Origin: JBMNOU01 sp050943215
GTDB taxonomy: Bacteria; Bacillota; Clostridia; Christensenellales; SZUA-584
Assembly: GCA_050943215.1 (NCBI GenBank)
Contig: JBMNOU010000006.1
Location: forward strand, 1-54,307
Reading direction: 5' to 3'
Length of the DNA: 54,307 nucleotides
The first letter of the stretch is position 1. Every line of letters starts with the position of its first letter. The notes beneath the pieces were generated by a model that searched no databases, was not told where the DNA came from, and saw only the letters and a list, made by a program, of their open reading frames with translations. Both the position numbers and the translations under genes were made by a program. Shown piece after piece: positions 41,262-50,500 of the stretch.

Positions 41262-42098
41262 ATGATGAAGATATATGCGCTGATAGAAGAGCATAAACGA
41301 AAAAACACTGCGCTTATTGCAGAGCATGGTTTTTGTTTGTATTTTGAACATGCCGGCAAACACATACTTTTTGATACGGGCCGCTCCGGTTCGTTTATCT
41401 ATAACGCGACGCTTTTGGGTATTGATTTGTCCAAAGTCGATGCGTGCGTAATCTCACACGCGCACAAAGGCCACACGGGCGGCCTCACTCCTTTTCTTGA
41501 TATCAATAACCACGCCAAAGTTTATATGAAGCGAACGGCAGCAGATGATTGTTATACAAAATACTATTCCCGATATGAAAGATCTGGTATTGAACCTTCA
41601 TTTTTTAAAAAAATCTGGGATAGAATCGAATTTATTGATAGCGATATGAAGATCGCGAACGGCGTAACTGCTTCCAGTGTTAACAAATACAGACGCTACC
41701 CACTTTATTCTTCTTTGATGTACAAAAAAAATAATCATGAGTGGGTGCGGGACGATCTTACCCAAGAACTTTTTTTGGCGATTAATACGGATGACACCGT
41801 TGTTGTCCTGACCGGCTGTTCTCATCAGGGTATCATTAACATACTGATGACCGCCGAAAAAAAGTTCGGCCACGTAACCGGCGTTATCGGCGGGTTTCAC
41901 CTAGAAGGTGCTAAACGTTTGGGCATACGGATAAAAAAAGAACCGTATGTTGAATTACGTGCAATCATAAAATATTTAAACAATCATAAAATCAAGAAAG
42001 TGTATACAAGGCATTGCACCGGTGAAAAACCCTTTGAGAAGCTTGAACTGCTGGCCCGCGCAAAAAAATTATATTCAGGAGACGTGATCGAAATATAG
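41262..42098 (+). CDS. MBL-fold hydrolase, DHPS-like, with altered metal motif
   Basis: The 278-residue protein matches MBL enzymes annotated as dihydropteroate-synthase-like (MptD/AF1265-type). The first motif reads SHAHKGHTGGL, so the usual HxHxDH has Gly in place of the metal-binding Asp. Other ligands look present: GCSHQG, GGFHLEG and TRHCTGE. Activity may need one metal or another reaction. ATG 41262 is used; the ribosome site is weak. Confidence 0.7.
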   Translation: MMKIYALIEEHKRKNTALIAEHGFCLYFEHAGKHILFDTGRSGSFIYNATLLGIDLSKVDACVISHAHKGHTGGLTPFLDINNHAKVYMKRTAADDCYTKYYSRYERSGIEPSFFKKIWDRIEFIDSDMKIANGVTASSVNKYRRYPLYSSLMYKKNNHEWVRDDLTQELFLAINTDDTVVVLTGCSHQGIINILMTAEKKFGHVTGVIGGFHLEGAKRLGIRIKKEPYVELRAIIKYLNNHKIKKVYTRHCTGEKPFEKLELLARAKKLYSGDVIEI

Positions 42099-42100
42099 CG

Positions 42101-42373
42101 ATGAATACACAAATACAGCAACGCATAGCAGGTATGGTTAAAAATATGCGCTTTGATAGAAAAAAACGGATAACAAAAAAAGAAAGAGCACTGTATGCCG
42201 GATTAGAAGAAAAGGTTGAGAAGATAATTATAGATTTAAATAAGCTACACCTGAGGCTTTGGCATGCTGTCTATAAAAAAGATTACCATTCACTGAACCT
42301 AGTTGACGCAAAGCAAATGCTAAGACAAATTTCACAGAGCATTAGTAACATTATAGACGAGGATTTAAGTTAA
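42101..42373 (+). CDS. Hypothetical protein (90 aa)
   Basis: The 90-residue charged helical protein starts two bases after the stop of the MBL gene, so it is co-translated. It contains LEEKVEKIIIDLNKLHLRLW and no known motif. Confidence 0.45.
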   Translation: MNTQIQQRIAGMVKNMRFDRKKRITKKERALYAGLEEKVEKIIIDLNKLHLRLWHAVYKKDYHSLNLVDAKQMLRQISQSISNIIDEDLS

Positions 42374-42385
42374 TTAGCAGCAAGA

Positions 42386-42733
42386 TCAATCCAAAATGAT
42401 AACGGCAAGAATTATTAATGTTTCGTCTTTTTCGTTGGATACCGCATGATACTTCCCACCTTTGCACACATTGCAGTCTCCCTTGCGAAAAGGCCTTAAA
42501 ATACCGTTATCGTCTAGTGCTCCCTCACCTTGCAGCACATAATAAATTTCCGTCTCCCCTAAGTGTTCGTGTCTTCCTACGCTGCATCCTTTTTCAAGGC
42601 TCATTTGTGAAAATAGTCGTGATTTTGCCGGCAACTCTTCTGAAGGAACGATGTGTAAGAAGTCAGTTATGCCATTTCCTCCACGAAGATGTTCTCTTTG
42701 TTGAACCTGCATCTGATCGTGCTGAATATACAT
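42386..42733 (-). CDS. Cupin-domain protein
   Basis: The 115-residue protein is one cupin domain: motif 1 GRHEHLGETEIYYVLQGEG with metal His and Glu residues, motif 2 ending KGGKYHAVSN. It binds a metal and a small ligand and may be an isomerase or regulator. It stands alone, converging with the previous gene. Confidence 0.85.
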   Translation of the reverse strand: MYIQHDQMQVQQREHLRGGNGITDFLHIVPSEELPAKSRLFSQMSLEKGCSVGRHEHLGETEIYYVLQGEGALDDNGILRPFRKGDCNVCKGGKYHAVSNEKDETLIILAVIILD

Positions 42734-42754
42734 TTTATCACTCCTTAAAACGGA

Positions 42755-44026
42755 TTATCTTTCCACACGGATTGTATTCGCCACGCTCAAAACCTCGGGA
42801 AGATATTTGATATCGTTTACCGCACGTTTAACGGATATCTCCTTTGCCCGGTGCGTAATGAATATTAGCGGAACGCTTTCTTCGCTTTGTCCTTTTTGCA
42901 TAACAGATGCAAGGCTCACATTATAGGCCCCAAAAACACTTGATATCTTCGCCAGCACACCGGGAGAATCCTGAGCGATGATGCGCAGGAAGAATTCGCT
43001 TTCCCAATTGTTTTCAAAAGATATCTCGGACGATACCGTATCTTCGTTATAAAAAGTTGTATACCTATGATTTTGCCTGCCTGCCGCGTAAATAACATCC
43101 GAAACAACCGCACTTGCCGTAGGCATATCTCCGGCTCCTCTTCCGTATAGCATGATGTCGTCAACGATATTGCCGTGCAGAAAAACTGCGTTAAACGCGC
43201 CTTTAACGGAAGCTAGCGGATGCGTTAAAGGAATCATCGTGGGATGGACCCTCGCTTCTATCGTATTGCCCCTTTTCTTCCCGATTGCCAGCAGCTTTAG
43301 CGTATACCCTAGCTCGTTTCCATACATGATATCTTCCTGCGCAACATTTGTGATCCCTTCACGGTATATATATTCAACAGGTACCCGCACGTGAAACGCC
43401 ATGGAGGATAATATAGAAAGCTTGTACATTGCATCAAAACCCTCTACATCATTCTTTGGGTTCGCCTCTGCCATACCAAGCTGCTGCGCCTCTTTTAGAA
43501 CACTTTCAAAGCTAGCCTTTTTTTCTTCCATCTTGGACAATATATAATTTGTTGTACCGTTGATAATGCCCATAATAGATGTAATCTCATTGGCCTGCAG
43601 ACCATCCCATATTGTCCTTAGAAGTGGGATGCCACCGCCAACGCTTGCTTCAAAATATAAACCAGCACCGCTTTTTTTTGCAACCGCATTCAGTTCGGGC
43701 CAATGTCTCGCAAGAAGCTCCTTGTTTGCGGTAACAACAGTCTTGCCTGCATCAAGAGCTGCAATAATAAACTCCTTAGCGGGGCTGATACCGCCTATAA
43801 GCTCGATAACGATATGAATATCCTTATCATTAACGATATCCTCATAAAAATCCTTCGCCTTAAGCTCTTTAGGTATATCGATTGCATAATTCAAAGCCAG
43901 CACCTTTTTTAGGTTTAGCGATAGGCCTTCCTTGTGTTGTATACTGCTTTTCTGCGAGGCTATCGTTTTATAAACGCCAGAGCCAACCGTCCCAAGCCCG
44001 ACAAGTGCAATATTCACATCTTTCAT
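42755..44026 (-). CDS. hom: Homoserine dehydrogenase
   Basis: The 423-residue enzyme has the NAD(P) motif ALVGLGTVGSGVYKTI, VVTANKELLARH, the catalytic Lys region NPKNDVEGFDAMYKLSILS, and a C-terminal ACT domain (FFLRIIAQDSPGVLAKIS) for Thr feedback. It makes homoserine for Thr and Met. It overlaps coaX by four bases and closes a three-gene operon. Confidence 0.95.
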   Translation of the reverse strand: MKDVNIALVGLGTVGSGVYKTIASQKSSIQHKEGLSLNLKKVLALNYAIDIPKELKAKDFYEDIVNDKDIHIVIELIGGISPAKEFIIAALDAGKTVVTANKELLARHWPELNAVAKKSGAGLYFEASVGGGIPLLRTIWDGLQANEITSIMGIINGTTNYILSKMEEKKASFESVLKEAQQLGMAEANPKNDVEGFDAMYKLSILSSMAFHVRVPVEYIYREGITNVAQEDIMYGNELGYTLKLLAIGKKRGNTIEARVHPTMIPLTHPLASVKGAFNAVFLHGNIVDDIMLYGRGAGDMPTASAVVSDVIYAAGRQNHRYTTFYNEDTVSSEISFENNWESEFFLRIIAQDSPGVLAKISSVFGAYNVSLASVMQKGQSEESVPLIFITHRAKEISVKRAVNDIKYLPEVLSVANTIRVER

Positions 44027-44823
44027 AATACTACTTTTTCCCTTCGTGTTCTGGCTTTTTTGGCATTGTTTCGATAAACGATATCAAGACCAATAAGCGT
44101 AAGCAAACTATTGATCTCATCGATATTACTCGTTTCCTGTGCAATCAGTTTGGCCAATCCGCCAGTCGCGATAACTCTCGGATCTCCGCCGACCTCTTTT
44201 TTCATCCGCCGAATGATGTAATCTACTTGACCGACATATCCATATATGATGCCCGCCTGCATGCCTGTTACTGTGCTTGTGGCGATCACCGTATCTGGCT
44301 TTACGAGCTCGACCCTTGGCAATTTGGCTGAGTTTACCGTCAGCGCCTCGGCCGAGATTTTAAGTCCGGGACAGATTGCTCCACCCAAAAAATCCCCTTC
44401 TTTTGACACAACGCCAAACGTTGTTGCCGTGCCAAAATCCACAACGATGCAGGGACCACCGTAAAGAGTATAAGCCGCAATCGCGCTGACGATCCTATCC
44501 GCTCCCAGCTCTTTCGGGTTATCGTATTTAATATTGATACCCGTTTTTATTCCCGGCCCTACAATCATAGCCGTTTTTCTAAAATAGATTGCGCACATAT
44601 GCTGCAGCGTATAGTTAATAGTCGGAATCACGGACGCGATGATGATCCCTTCAACGTCCTCCGGCTTGTGACTGCCGTGCGTGAAGAACGCCAAAATACG
44701 AATACCGTATTCGTCCGCAGTCCGGTCAACATCCGTCTTCATACGCCATGAATTAACAAGCTTTCCGCCAGTGAACAAACCGCATTTAATATTGCTGTTA
44801 CCAACATCGAGTACAAATACCAT
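44023..44823 (-). CDS. coaX: Type III pantothenate kinase
   Basis: The 266-residue kinase starts MVFVLDVGNSNIKCGLFTGG and has GADRIVSAIAA and VVDFGTATTF, the three motifs of CoaX. It makes 4-phosphopantothenate in CoA synthesis. It follows an ECF transporter S gene likely to import the substrate pantothenate. GGAG lies six bases before ATG. Confidence 0.95.
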   Translation of the reverse strand: MVFVLDVGNSNIKCGLFTGGKLVNSWRMKTDVDRTADEYGIRILAFFTHGSHKPEDVEGIIIASVIPTINYTLQHMCAIYFRKTAMIVGPGIKTGINIKYDNPKELGADRIVSAIAAYTLYGGPCIVVDFGTATTFGVVSKEGDFLGGAICPGLKISAEALTVNSAKLPRVELVKPDTVIATSTVTGMQAGIIYGYVGQVDYIIRRMKKEVGGDPRVIATGGLAKLIAQETSNIDEINSLLTLIGLDIVYRNNAKKARTRREKVVL

Positions 44824-44860
44824 CTATTTCTCCGTTTTTTATAAACTTTTTTATCTACCT

Positions 44861-45466
44861 TTATGCTTTTTTCACCCTGTGCGCGTTCACTTTTTTCAGC
44901 GGTACAATGACAGCACCTGCAACAATTGCAGCAATCACAATCTCGATAATGGCATTGAGCCCGCCCCATGCGACAAGAAACGTAGTATAACTGCCACCAA
45001 CAGTTTCATTGCCGTGAAATGCCAGATATATACCCGAAAGCACAAGCAGGGAATGCACAAATGTACCCGCTGCCGCTGCGATACAAGCCGAAAGCACCAG
45101 TCCCCTGCGCCGTTTTAGCATTTCAAACAGCCATGCCGCAAATACAGGAAAGATGATGCGGGGCACAACGCAAATCAGCAAACTCCAGATGTTCCCGTTT
45201 GGGACAAAGGGGCTGAAGGCAAAAGCAACAAGCGGGTTGGGCGGCATGGATGTCCATATGATCAGCGCGCTAAGCCCCATTACCGCTCCTATAAAAGCTC
45301 CGGCCTTTTTGCCCAGAGTAAGCGCCACAATCAGCGCTGGAATATGCGCGAGTGTCGCAACGATTCCGGGGGATATCGGTAACGACCCAAGTACTGTGAA
45401 ACAAAACAACAGTTCAATCGCTGTAAACAGCGCCATCTGGACCCAAAAAAGTGTCTTGTTTTTCAT
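44861..45466 (-). CDS. ECF transporter S component, probably pantothenate-specific
   Basis: The 201-residue protein has five to six spans and an N terminus of the ECF S-component type (ALFTAIELLFCFTVLGSLP). The conserved region TLGKKAGAFIGAVMGLSALI is present. Because it lies in one operon with coaX, the likely vitamin is pantothenate (PanT-like), an inference from context. It needs the shared EcfAA'T module, not in this window. GGAGG lies five bases before ATG. Confidence 0.75.
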   Translation of the reverse strand: MKNKTLFWVQMALFTAIELLFCFTVLGSLPISPGIVATLAHIPALIVALTLGKKAGAFIGAVMGLSALIIWTSMPPNPLVAFAFSPFVPNGNIWSLLICVVPRIIFPVFAAWLFEMLKRRRGLVLSACIAAAAGTFVHSLLVLSGIYLAFHGNETVGGSYTTFLVAWGGLNAIIEIVIAAIVAGAVIVPLKKVNAHRVKKA

Positions 45467-45522
45467 TTTTACCTCCGTTCGGATTTCGGATTTATCCCGA
45501 ATACCCGTCGTTTGATTTATTT

Positions 45523-45582
45523 GGCTTTTTTATATGTTGTGTAGCGCTGCGTTCCCGCATGCACTCACAAACAAAAAGCCTA
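45523..45582 (-). promoter_or_regulatory. Structured leader RNA before the ECF/coaX operon
   Basis: In the 116-bp leader, GGCTTTTT (45573-45580) pairs with AAAAAGCC (45523-45530). Inside, GTTTGTG pairs loosely with CACAAC, AGTGC with GCGCT and TGCG with CGCA around a GNRA loop GGAA. The transcript would start near 45582. No U-run follows, so it is not a simple terminator. A second hairpin TTCGG/CCGAA follows before the ribosome site. A vitamin- or metabolite-sensing RNA is possible (pan motif is a candidate); the class is not identified. Confidence 0.5.
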
Positions 45583-45588
45583 GACTGT

Positions 45589-45617
45589 ATTATACCAACT
45601 GCGCTTTAGAAGCGCAA
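45589..45617 (-). promoter_or_regulatory. Promoter of the ECF/coaX/hom operon
   Basis: On the minus strand TTGCGC (45612-45617) and TATAAT (45589-45594), 17 bases apart. The -35 overlaps a GCGCTT/AAGCGC inverted repeat (45601-45615). Confidence 0.65.
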
Positions 45618-45627
45618 TCACAAATTT

Positions 45628-46935
45628 CTATTCATCTTTGCGCATATATCTTCTTATTTCTTTGATTTTCTTCTCATACCCTTCATCCGACGGCTCGTAA
45701 TACACCCTACCTTTCAGGTTGTCCGGAAGATACTGTTGCGGGATGTAATGCCGATCATAATCGTGCGGATACCTGTACCCTTTTCCGTTTCCTAACGATT
45801 TGGCACCATGATAGCTCGTATCCCTCAAATGCAGCGGAACGGGCACCTGATAAGCGTTTTCCGCATCTGAAAAAGCGCTGTCCACTGCGGCAACCACCGC
45901 ATTTGATTTAGATGATTCGCATAGGAATATAATCGCCTGAGCGATGGAGAGCCGCGCTTCCGGCATGCCGACTAATTCAAGCGCCTGAGCCGCTGCAACA
46001 GCTTGAGTCATCGCAGATGGATTGGCAAGCCCGATATCCTCGCTTGCGTGTGCGATGATGCGCCTGACGATCAGTCTTGGGTCAACGCCTGCATAGATAA
46101 GCCGCCCAAACCAGAAGAGAGCCGCATTCGAGTCCGAACCGCGCAGCGATTTGCAAAAAGCGCTTAGCATGTTGTAATATTCCTCATCATTACATCTGAC
46201 TGCACGACGCTGTATCGACTGCTCGGCCGTCTCGAGACCAATGAATACGGTACCATCCCTATTCGGCGGAGTTGTCAGCACAGCCAGCTCAACTGCGTTT
46301 AGAGCGCATCGAGCATCGCCGTTGGCGATACTTGCAATATGATTGAGCGCCTGGGGCGCCATGCTGACTTTGAGAGCCCCAAAACCCCTTTCCTTATCAG
46401 AAAGCGCCCTGTTAATAATCTCGATTACGTCATCTTTTGACAATGCAAAAAGCTGGAAAAGGCGGCAGCGGCTGACGATCGCACTGGTCATGCTGACCAT
46501 CGGATTTTCGGTGGTCGAGCCGATAAATCGTATGATCCCTTTTTCAATTGCAGGCAGTATGCTGTCCGATTGCGTTTTTGACCAGCGGTGGCACTCATCC
46601 AGCAGCAGATATGTTGCTTTACCATACATCCTAAGCCTTGTTTGTGCCGCGTCAATGATCACCCGAACATCCTTTACACCGCTGGTCACGGCATTCAGTT
46701 TTTCAAATGCGGAACCGGTTGTATTAGCAATCACATGGGCCAGCGCAGTTTTGCCCGACCCGGGAGGCCCGAAAAATATCGATGATGTAAGGCTATCAGT
46801 TTCAATGGCGCGGCGGAGCAGCTTTCCCTTGCCAACAATATGAGTCTGGCCGGAAAACTCATCAATTATCCTCGGTCTCATCCTATCGGCCAATGGCGCT
46901 TTGTTATTGGCAATTTGATCAAACAAATCTTCCAT
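45628..46935 (-). CDS. rarA: Replication-associated recombination protein RarA (MgsA)
   Basis: The 435-residue AAA+ protein starts MEDLFDQIANNKAPLADRMR and has Walker A FGPPGSGKTALAH, Walker B LLLDECHRW, sensor 1 IGSTTENP and the C-terminal MgsA domain. It acts at stalled forks. The longer frame (to 46983) is not used since the family starts at MEDLF-like. It lies ahead of the MFS gene on the opposite strand. Confidence 0.93.
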   Translation of the reverse strand: MEDLFDQIANNKAPLADRMRPRIIDEFSGQTHIVGKGKLLRRAIETDSLTSSIFFGPPGSGKTALAHVIANTTGSAFEKLNAVTSGVKDVRVIIDAAQTRLRMYGKATYLLLDECHRWSKTQSDSILPAIEKGIIRFIGSTTENPMVSMTSAIVSRCRLFQLFALSKDDVIEIINRALSDKERGFGALKVSMAPQALNHIASIANGDARCALNAVELAVLTTPPNRDGTVFIGLETAEQSIQRRAVRCNDEEYYNMLSAFCKSLRGSDSNAALFWFGRLIYAGVDPRLIVRRIIAHASEDIGLANPSAMTQAVAAAQALELVGMPEARLSIAQAIIFLCESSKSNAVVAAVDSAFSDAENAYQVPVPLHLRDTSYHGAKSLGNGKGYRYPHDYDRHYIPQQYLPDNLKGRVYYEPSDEGYEKKIKEIRRYMRKDE

Positions 46936-47096
46936 TATTATGTAAAAGGTTTTCCTTTCATCTTTATATTTAAATAATACCATGACTACGATGATCTGAA
47001 AAGCTGCTTATAAAAAGGCCCAAAGTATCTTTCGATATATACACATCTGCATCACGTATGCTATAATGCTGAATATTTGTGTATTTGAGGTCAATA

Positions 47097-48284
47097 ATGA
47101 AACCGCAGCATAAACCGTATTTTATCTATCCACCCGTCATAGCGATATCACTATATTATTCGGTTATAGGGTATATGGTTCCCGAGATCAGAAAAACCCT
47201 TATTATCTCACTTACTCAGGCGGGGCTAATTTCATCAGCCCAGTCGATCGGCATCGCTGTTTCCGTTATGCTGTGTTTTTGTTTGTTTTCGGCCTTCAAC
47301 AAAACGAAGATTATGGCCGCAGCCTCGTTTCTCTTTGCACTGGGTATGATTATTCTGGGTTCATGTTCAACGATTTACTTGATATATGCTTTATGTTTTC
47401 TTATCGGTATCTTTTCGAATATTGTCGATGTAATGTCGAATGCAATTATTGCAGACATATCTCCGGACAGAAAAATATTTCATATCGGGCTCTTGCAAGC
47501 GCTTTTTTCCGCAGCGGGTGCAGCCGCACCGTATCTTGCAATGTTTCTTGGGGAGAAATACCCTGTTGTGTTCCGTAGCCTTGGAATATTTGCTATGCTG
47601 GTTTCATTCATATTTTTATTCGGCCTTTGGGATGAGGCAAAAAAGCCGACATTACTGGCACGGCATCACATCGGTACTACCGGTAAGCTGATAAGCACAC
47701 TTAGAAAAAAAGGGATAAAGCTTATCGTGGCCGTAAATTTTTTCAATTCGTTTTCGCAGATCAGCATCATCTTTTTTATTTCTAGCTATGTCAGTCGCTT
47801 AACGGGCAACTCTTCCGACGGTGCCCTAGCGCTTTGCATGCTGTTTGTCGGATGTATCCTTGGACGTCTTGTCTATGTGAAGTTGTCGCGCAAAATCTCC
47901 ACATATAGAATCATGTCGTTTGCCAATATAACCGCTTTGGCGGCGTTTATCATGATGCTATTTAGCCAAGATGCACTTGCTGCCGGAGTGTTTGCCTGCA
48001 TCGGTGGTATGGGGTTTTCTGTGAATTTCCCAGGTCTTGTTGTCGAAGCCTGCAACATTGTACGCAAGGATACGGCGGCGGCAACATCGCTTATATTCAT
48101 AGGTTATGCCGCGGCATGTCTCATTGCACCGCCAGTTATCGGTTCGATCGGGGACGCATGGGGATTAAGACCCGGCCTTATACTCAGCGCAGCTATGCTT
48201 ATTCCAGTGGTGATTATATCATTCGTTATGCAGAAAACCTTGCCTAAAGCCAACGCTAATGTTTTAATCGATGAAAGTCTGTAA
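47097..48284 (+). CDS. Major facilitator superfamily transporter
   Basis: The 395-residue protein has about 12 spans and the MFS layout; the loop between spans 2 and 3 lacks the standard GxxxDRxGRR but ADISPDRKIFHIGLLQA stands between spans 4 and 5. ATG 47097 has GAGG six bases upstream. Substrate is unknown. It precedes rplM. Confidence 0.8.
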   Translation: MKPQHKPYFIYPPVIAISLYYSVIGYMVPEIRKTLIISLTQAGLISSAQSIGIAVSVMLCFCLFSAFNKTKIMAAASFLFALGMIILGSCSTIYLIYALCFLIGIFSNIVDVMSNAIIADISPDRKIFHIGLLQALFSAAGAAAPYLAMFLGEKYPVVFRSLGIFAMLVSFIFLFGLWDEAKKPTLLARHHIGTTGKLISTLRKKGIKLIVAVNFFNSFSQISIIFFISSYVSRLTGNSSDGALALCMLFVGCILGRLVYVKLSRKISTYRIMSFANITALAAFIMMLFSQDALAAGVFACIGGMGFSVNFPGLVVEACNIVRKDTAAATSLIFIGYAAACLIAPPVIGSIGDAWGLRPGLILSAAMLIPVVIISFVMQKTLPKANANVLIDESL

Positions 48285-48312
48285 TAAAGCATGATATTAC
48301 GCATAAAAAGCC

Positions 48313-48341
48313 TTGACACACACGGCAGGAATGATTAAAAT
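48313..48341 (+). promoter_or_regulatory. Promoter of rplM-rpsI
   Basis: TTGACA (48313-48318) and TAAAAT (48336-48341), 17 bases apart: a strong promoter with a perfect -35. Confidence 0.75.
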
Positions 48342-48347
48342 ATTATC

Positions 48348-48427
48348 TGCATGTTTATCGTTCACTAGCCCCGTTCGGTACCTGCAAACGAAATAAAATG
48401 GGTGGACAACATTAGGAGGATAGCCTT
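48348..48427 (+). promoter_or_regulatory. Possible L13-type ribosomal protein leader
   Basis: The 80-base 5' leader of rplM contains TGCA arms around a long hairpin (from TGCATG near 48348 to CCTGCA near 48386) and then AGGAGG. In Firmicutes rplM mRNA often has an L13-binding leader that represses its own translation. The fit to that RNA class is not verified. Confidence 0.4.
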
Positions 48428-48880
48428 ATGAAATCATATATGGCAAATCCCGGCTCCATTGAACGCAAATGGTATGTCATCGATGCTGAAGGAATGGTTT
48501 TCGGCAGAATGGCCAGCCAGATTGCTTCAATCTTAAGAGGAAAACACAAGCCGGAGTTTACGCCGCACGTGGACACAGGTGATTACGTCATAGTTATTAA
48601 TGCCGAAAAAGTTGTTTTTACAGGCAATAAGCTTCAACAGAAAGTTTACAGACGCCATTCTGGTTATGTAGGAAGCATGAAAGAAACAAAATACGAATAC
48701 CTTATGCAAGAAAGACCCGAGTTTGCAATGTATGAAGCGGTTCGTCGTATGCTACCTAAAAACAAACTCGGCAGACAGATGCTTAAGAAATTAAGGATAT
48801 ATAAAGGATCCGAGCATGAACACGCGGCACAAAAGCCCGAGCTTTTGCAGCTTGCAGGCGCTAAGAGGAGGAATAAATAG
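48428..48880 (+). CDS. rplM: 50S ribosomal protein L13
   Basis: The 150-residue protein has the L13 pattern: KWYVIDAEGMVFGRMASQIA, GKHKPEFTPHVDTGDYVIVIN and RHSGYVGSMKET, then MLPKNKLGRQML. The AGGAGG site is ten bases before ATG. It overlaps rpsI by one base. Confidence 0.97.
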   Translation: MKSYMANPGSIERKWYVIDAEGMVFGRMASQIASILRGKHKPEFTPHVDTGDYVIVINAEKVVFTGNKLQQKVYRRHSGYVGSMKETKYEYLMQERPEFAMYEAVRRMLPKNKLGRQMLKKLRIYKGSEHEHAAQKPELLQLAGAKRRNK

Positions 48881-49272
48881 TGGCAAAAGTACAGTATTTA
48901 GGTACAGGAAGAAGAAAAAGCTCTATCGCAAGGGTCATCTTATCGCCTGGAGACGGAAAAATAATCATTAATACAAAAGAGATAGACGCTTATTTTGGAT
49001 ATGAAACGCTGATCATGCTTGTCAGGTCGCCACTGGTTCTGACCGAATGTCTGGGGAAATATGATGTCTTCGTCAACGTTAAAGGAGGCGGATTTACAGG
49101 TCAGGCAGGAGCTATCCGTCACGGCATATCAAGGGCACTGATAAAAGCAGAACCTGACTTTAGGTTAATGCTGAAAAAAGCAGGGTTTTTAACGCGAGAT
49201 TCCAGAATGAAAGAAAGAAAGAAATATGGCTTAAAGGCCGCACGGCGTGCACCTCAGTTCTCAAAAAGATAA
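48880..49272 (+). CDS. rpsI: 30S ribosomal protein S9
   Basis: The 130-residue protein has QYLGTGRRKSSIARV, VKGGGFTGQAGAIRHGISRAL, and the basic tail ending RAPQFSKR that reaches the P site. It starts at GTG, behind GAGGAGG, sharing one base with the rplM stop. L13 and S9 are co-transcribed as in nearly all bacteria. Confidence 0.97.
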   Translation: MAKVQYLGTGRRKSSIARVILSPGDGKIIINTKEIDAYFGYETLIMLVRSPLVLTECLGKYDVFVNVKGGGFTGQAGAIRHGISRALIKAEPDFRLMLKKAGFLTRDSRMKERKKYGLKAARRAPQFSKR

Positions 49273-49324
49273 TACTTTTTTCGAACCAGATGCGGCTTTG
49301 CTATCGCCGTATCTGTTATATATT

Positions 49325-49351
49325 AAGCGGGCTTTTAAGCCCGCTTTTATT
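49325..49351. terminator. Terminator after rpsI
   Basis: AAGCGGGCTT (49325-49334) and AAGCCCGCTT (49337-49346) form a 10-bp perfect stem followed by TTATTTTA. A second, weaker hairpin (CAGATGCGGC / GCCGTATCTG, 49287-49318) precedes it. Confidence 0.9.
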
Positions 49352-49379
49352 TTACCGCTTAATAGTTTTGGAAACGCAA

Positions 49380-50464
49380 TTATTCTTCCCGCTCGCACAA
49401 CAGCATTGTCACATCGTCCGCTTTTGTCTGTGTAAACTTTAATTTGATTTCATCAAGCAGTTTTTGGCCGCGTAAGTCTTCGTTTGTTAGAATTGTTTGC
49501 AGCTTCAAGTTTGTCGCATCTCCAGTATGTATTCCATCAAGTCCGTCTGTATAAAGAAATAGCCTCTCTTTTTTTCAAGCATACCGCTTAATTCTTCGCG
49601 TTTGTGAGAACTGGCCCATCGGCATATCGGTGTGCCCGGCAGAAACAGCTCTTCAACCTGGCCTTTTTTGGTTATCAAAGGCGGTACGCTATGGCCGGCG
49701 TTAGCGTAGACAAATGCACCTGAGGACGGATCTAAAGCCAGAATAAAAATCGTAATGTAAATGCTCTCTTCCGTATTGAGCTCTTCGAATGAATCCTGAA
49801 TGTTTTTCAGCACTTGAATGGGAGATATGTTGGGCACTTTGCATTGCGCGAACATCTCTTGGCGTAGGTATACTGTCAGCATGGCAGGCATAACGCCGTG
49901 ACCTGATACATCCGCAATATACATGATGATACGTCCGTCCCGGGCAAGAAAGCAATCGTACATATCTCCACCAAGGGCTTCGCACGGTAAAAACTCAGCA
50001 TAGAATGAATACCCCTCAATTTCCGGCAAGTTGTGGCGCAGAATGGAAAGCTGCAAACTCCTGGCAATCTCAAGATCGTTCATCATACGAGAATTATTGG
50101 CCAATAATTTTTCTTTCAAATTTTGTCCATGTGTGATATCCGTAAATATTTCAAGTGAATAAGTTTCGTTATTATAAAAAACTGGCCCTGCGCTGACCGA
50201 ATAAACCCGGCCTTTTACCCTTCTTATTGTGCTATATCTGCGTCCGTCTCTGATGCATTTCTGTGCAATACAATCATCGCAATAACTTGCAGCACCCGGT
50301 ATCTTGTTACATCTTTCTCCTTGGTCGTTACCGAACCTTAATTTAATCGCATTGTTTGAATAGAGTATTGTTCCATCCGCATCGATCACGCGCACCATAT
50401 CCGGTATTTCATCCAAGACGGCTACAGAAAAAGCATTCGAACAAAATGCCTGCGCCTTATGCAT
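49380..50464 (-). CDS. SpoIIE-type PP2C serine phosphatase with PAS domain, -1 frameshift
   Basis: The zero frame has 319 codons: a PAS domain (about 10-115), a coiled linker, and a PP2C domain with GGDMYDCF and ADVSGHGVMPAM. It ends early in the PP2C domain. A -1 shift at A AAA AAG (49568-49574) continues the family match with ERLFLYTDGL and, at the end, DDVTMLLCEREE, giving 361 residues. The shift is either a one-base deletion in an A run, a sequencing error or programmed slippage. Such phosphatases dephosphorylate anti-anti-sigma factors. Confidence 0.75.
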
Positions 50465-50500
50465 AATATTACCCCTACACTGACCCTATGTTTGTTGCCT

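Noticed and set aside
49560..49590. Clear programmed frameshift signal with stimulatory elements
   Set aside because: The heptamer is real, but there is no SD-like element at the expected distance and no strong downstream stem; programmed slippage cannot be asserted, only listed as one option.
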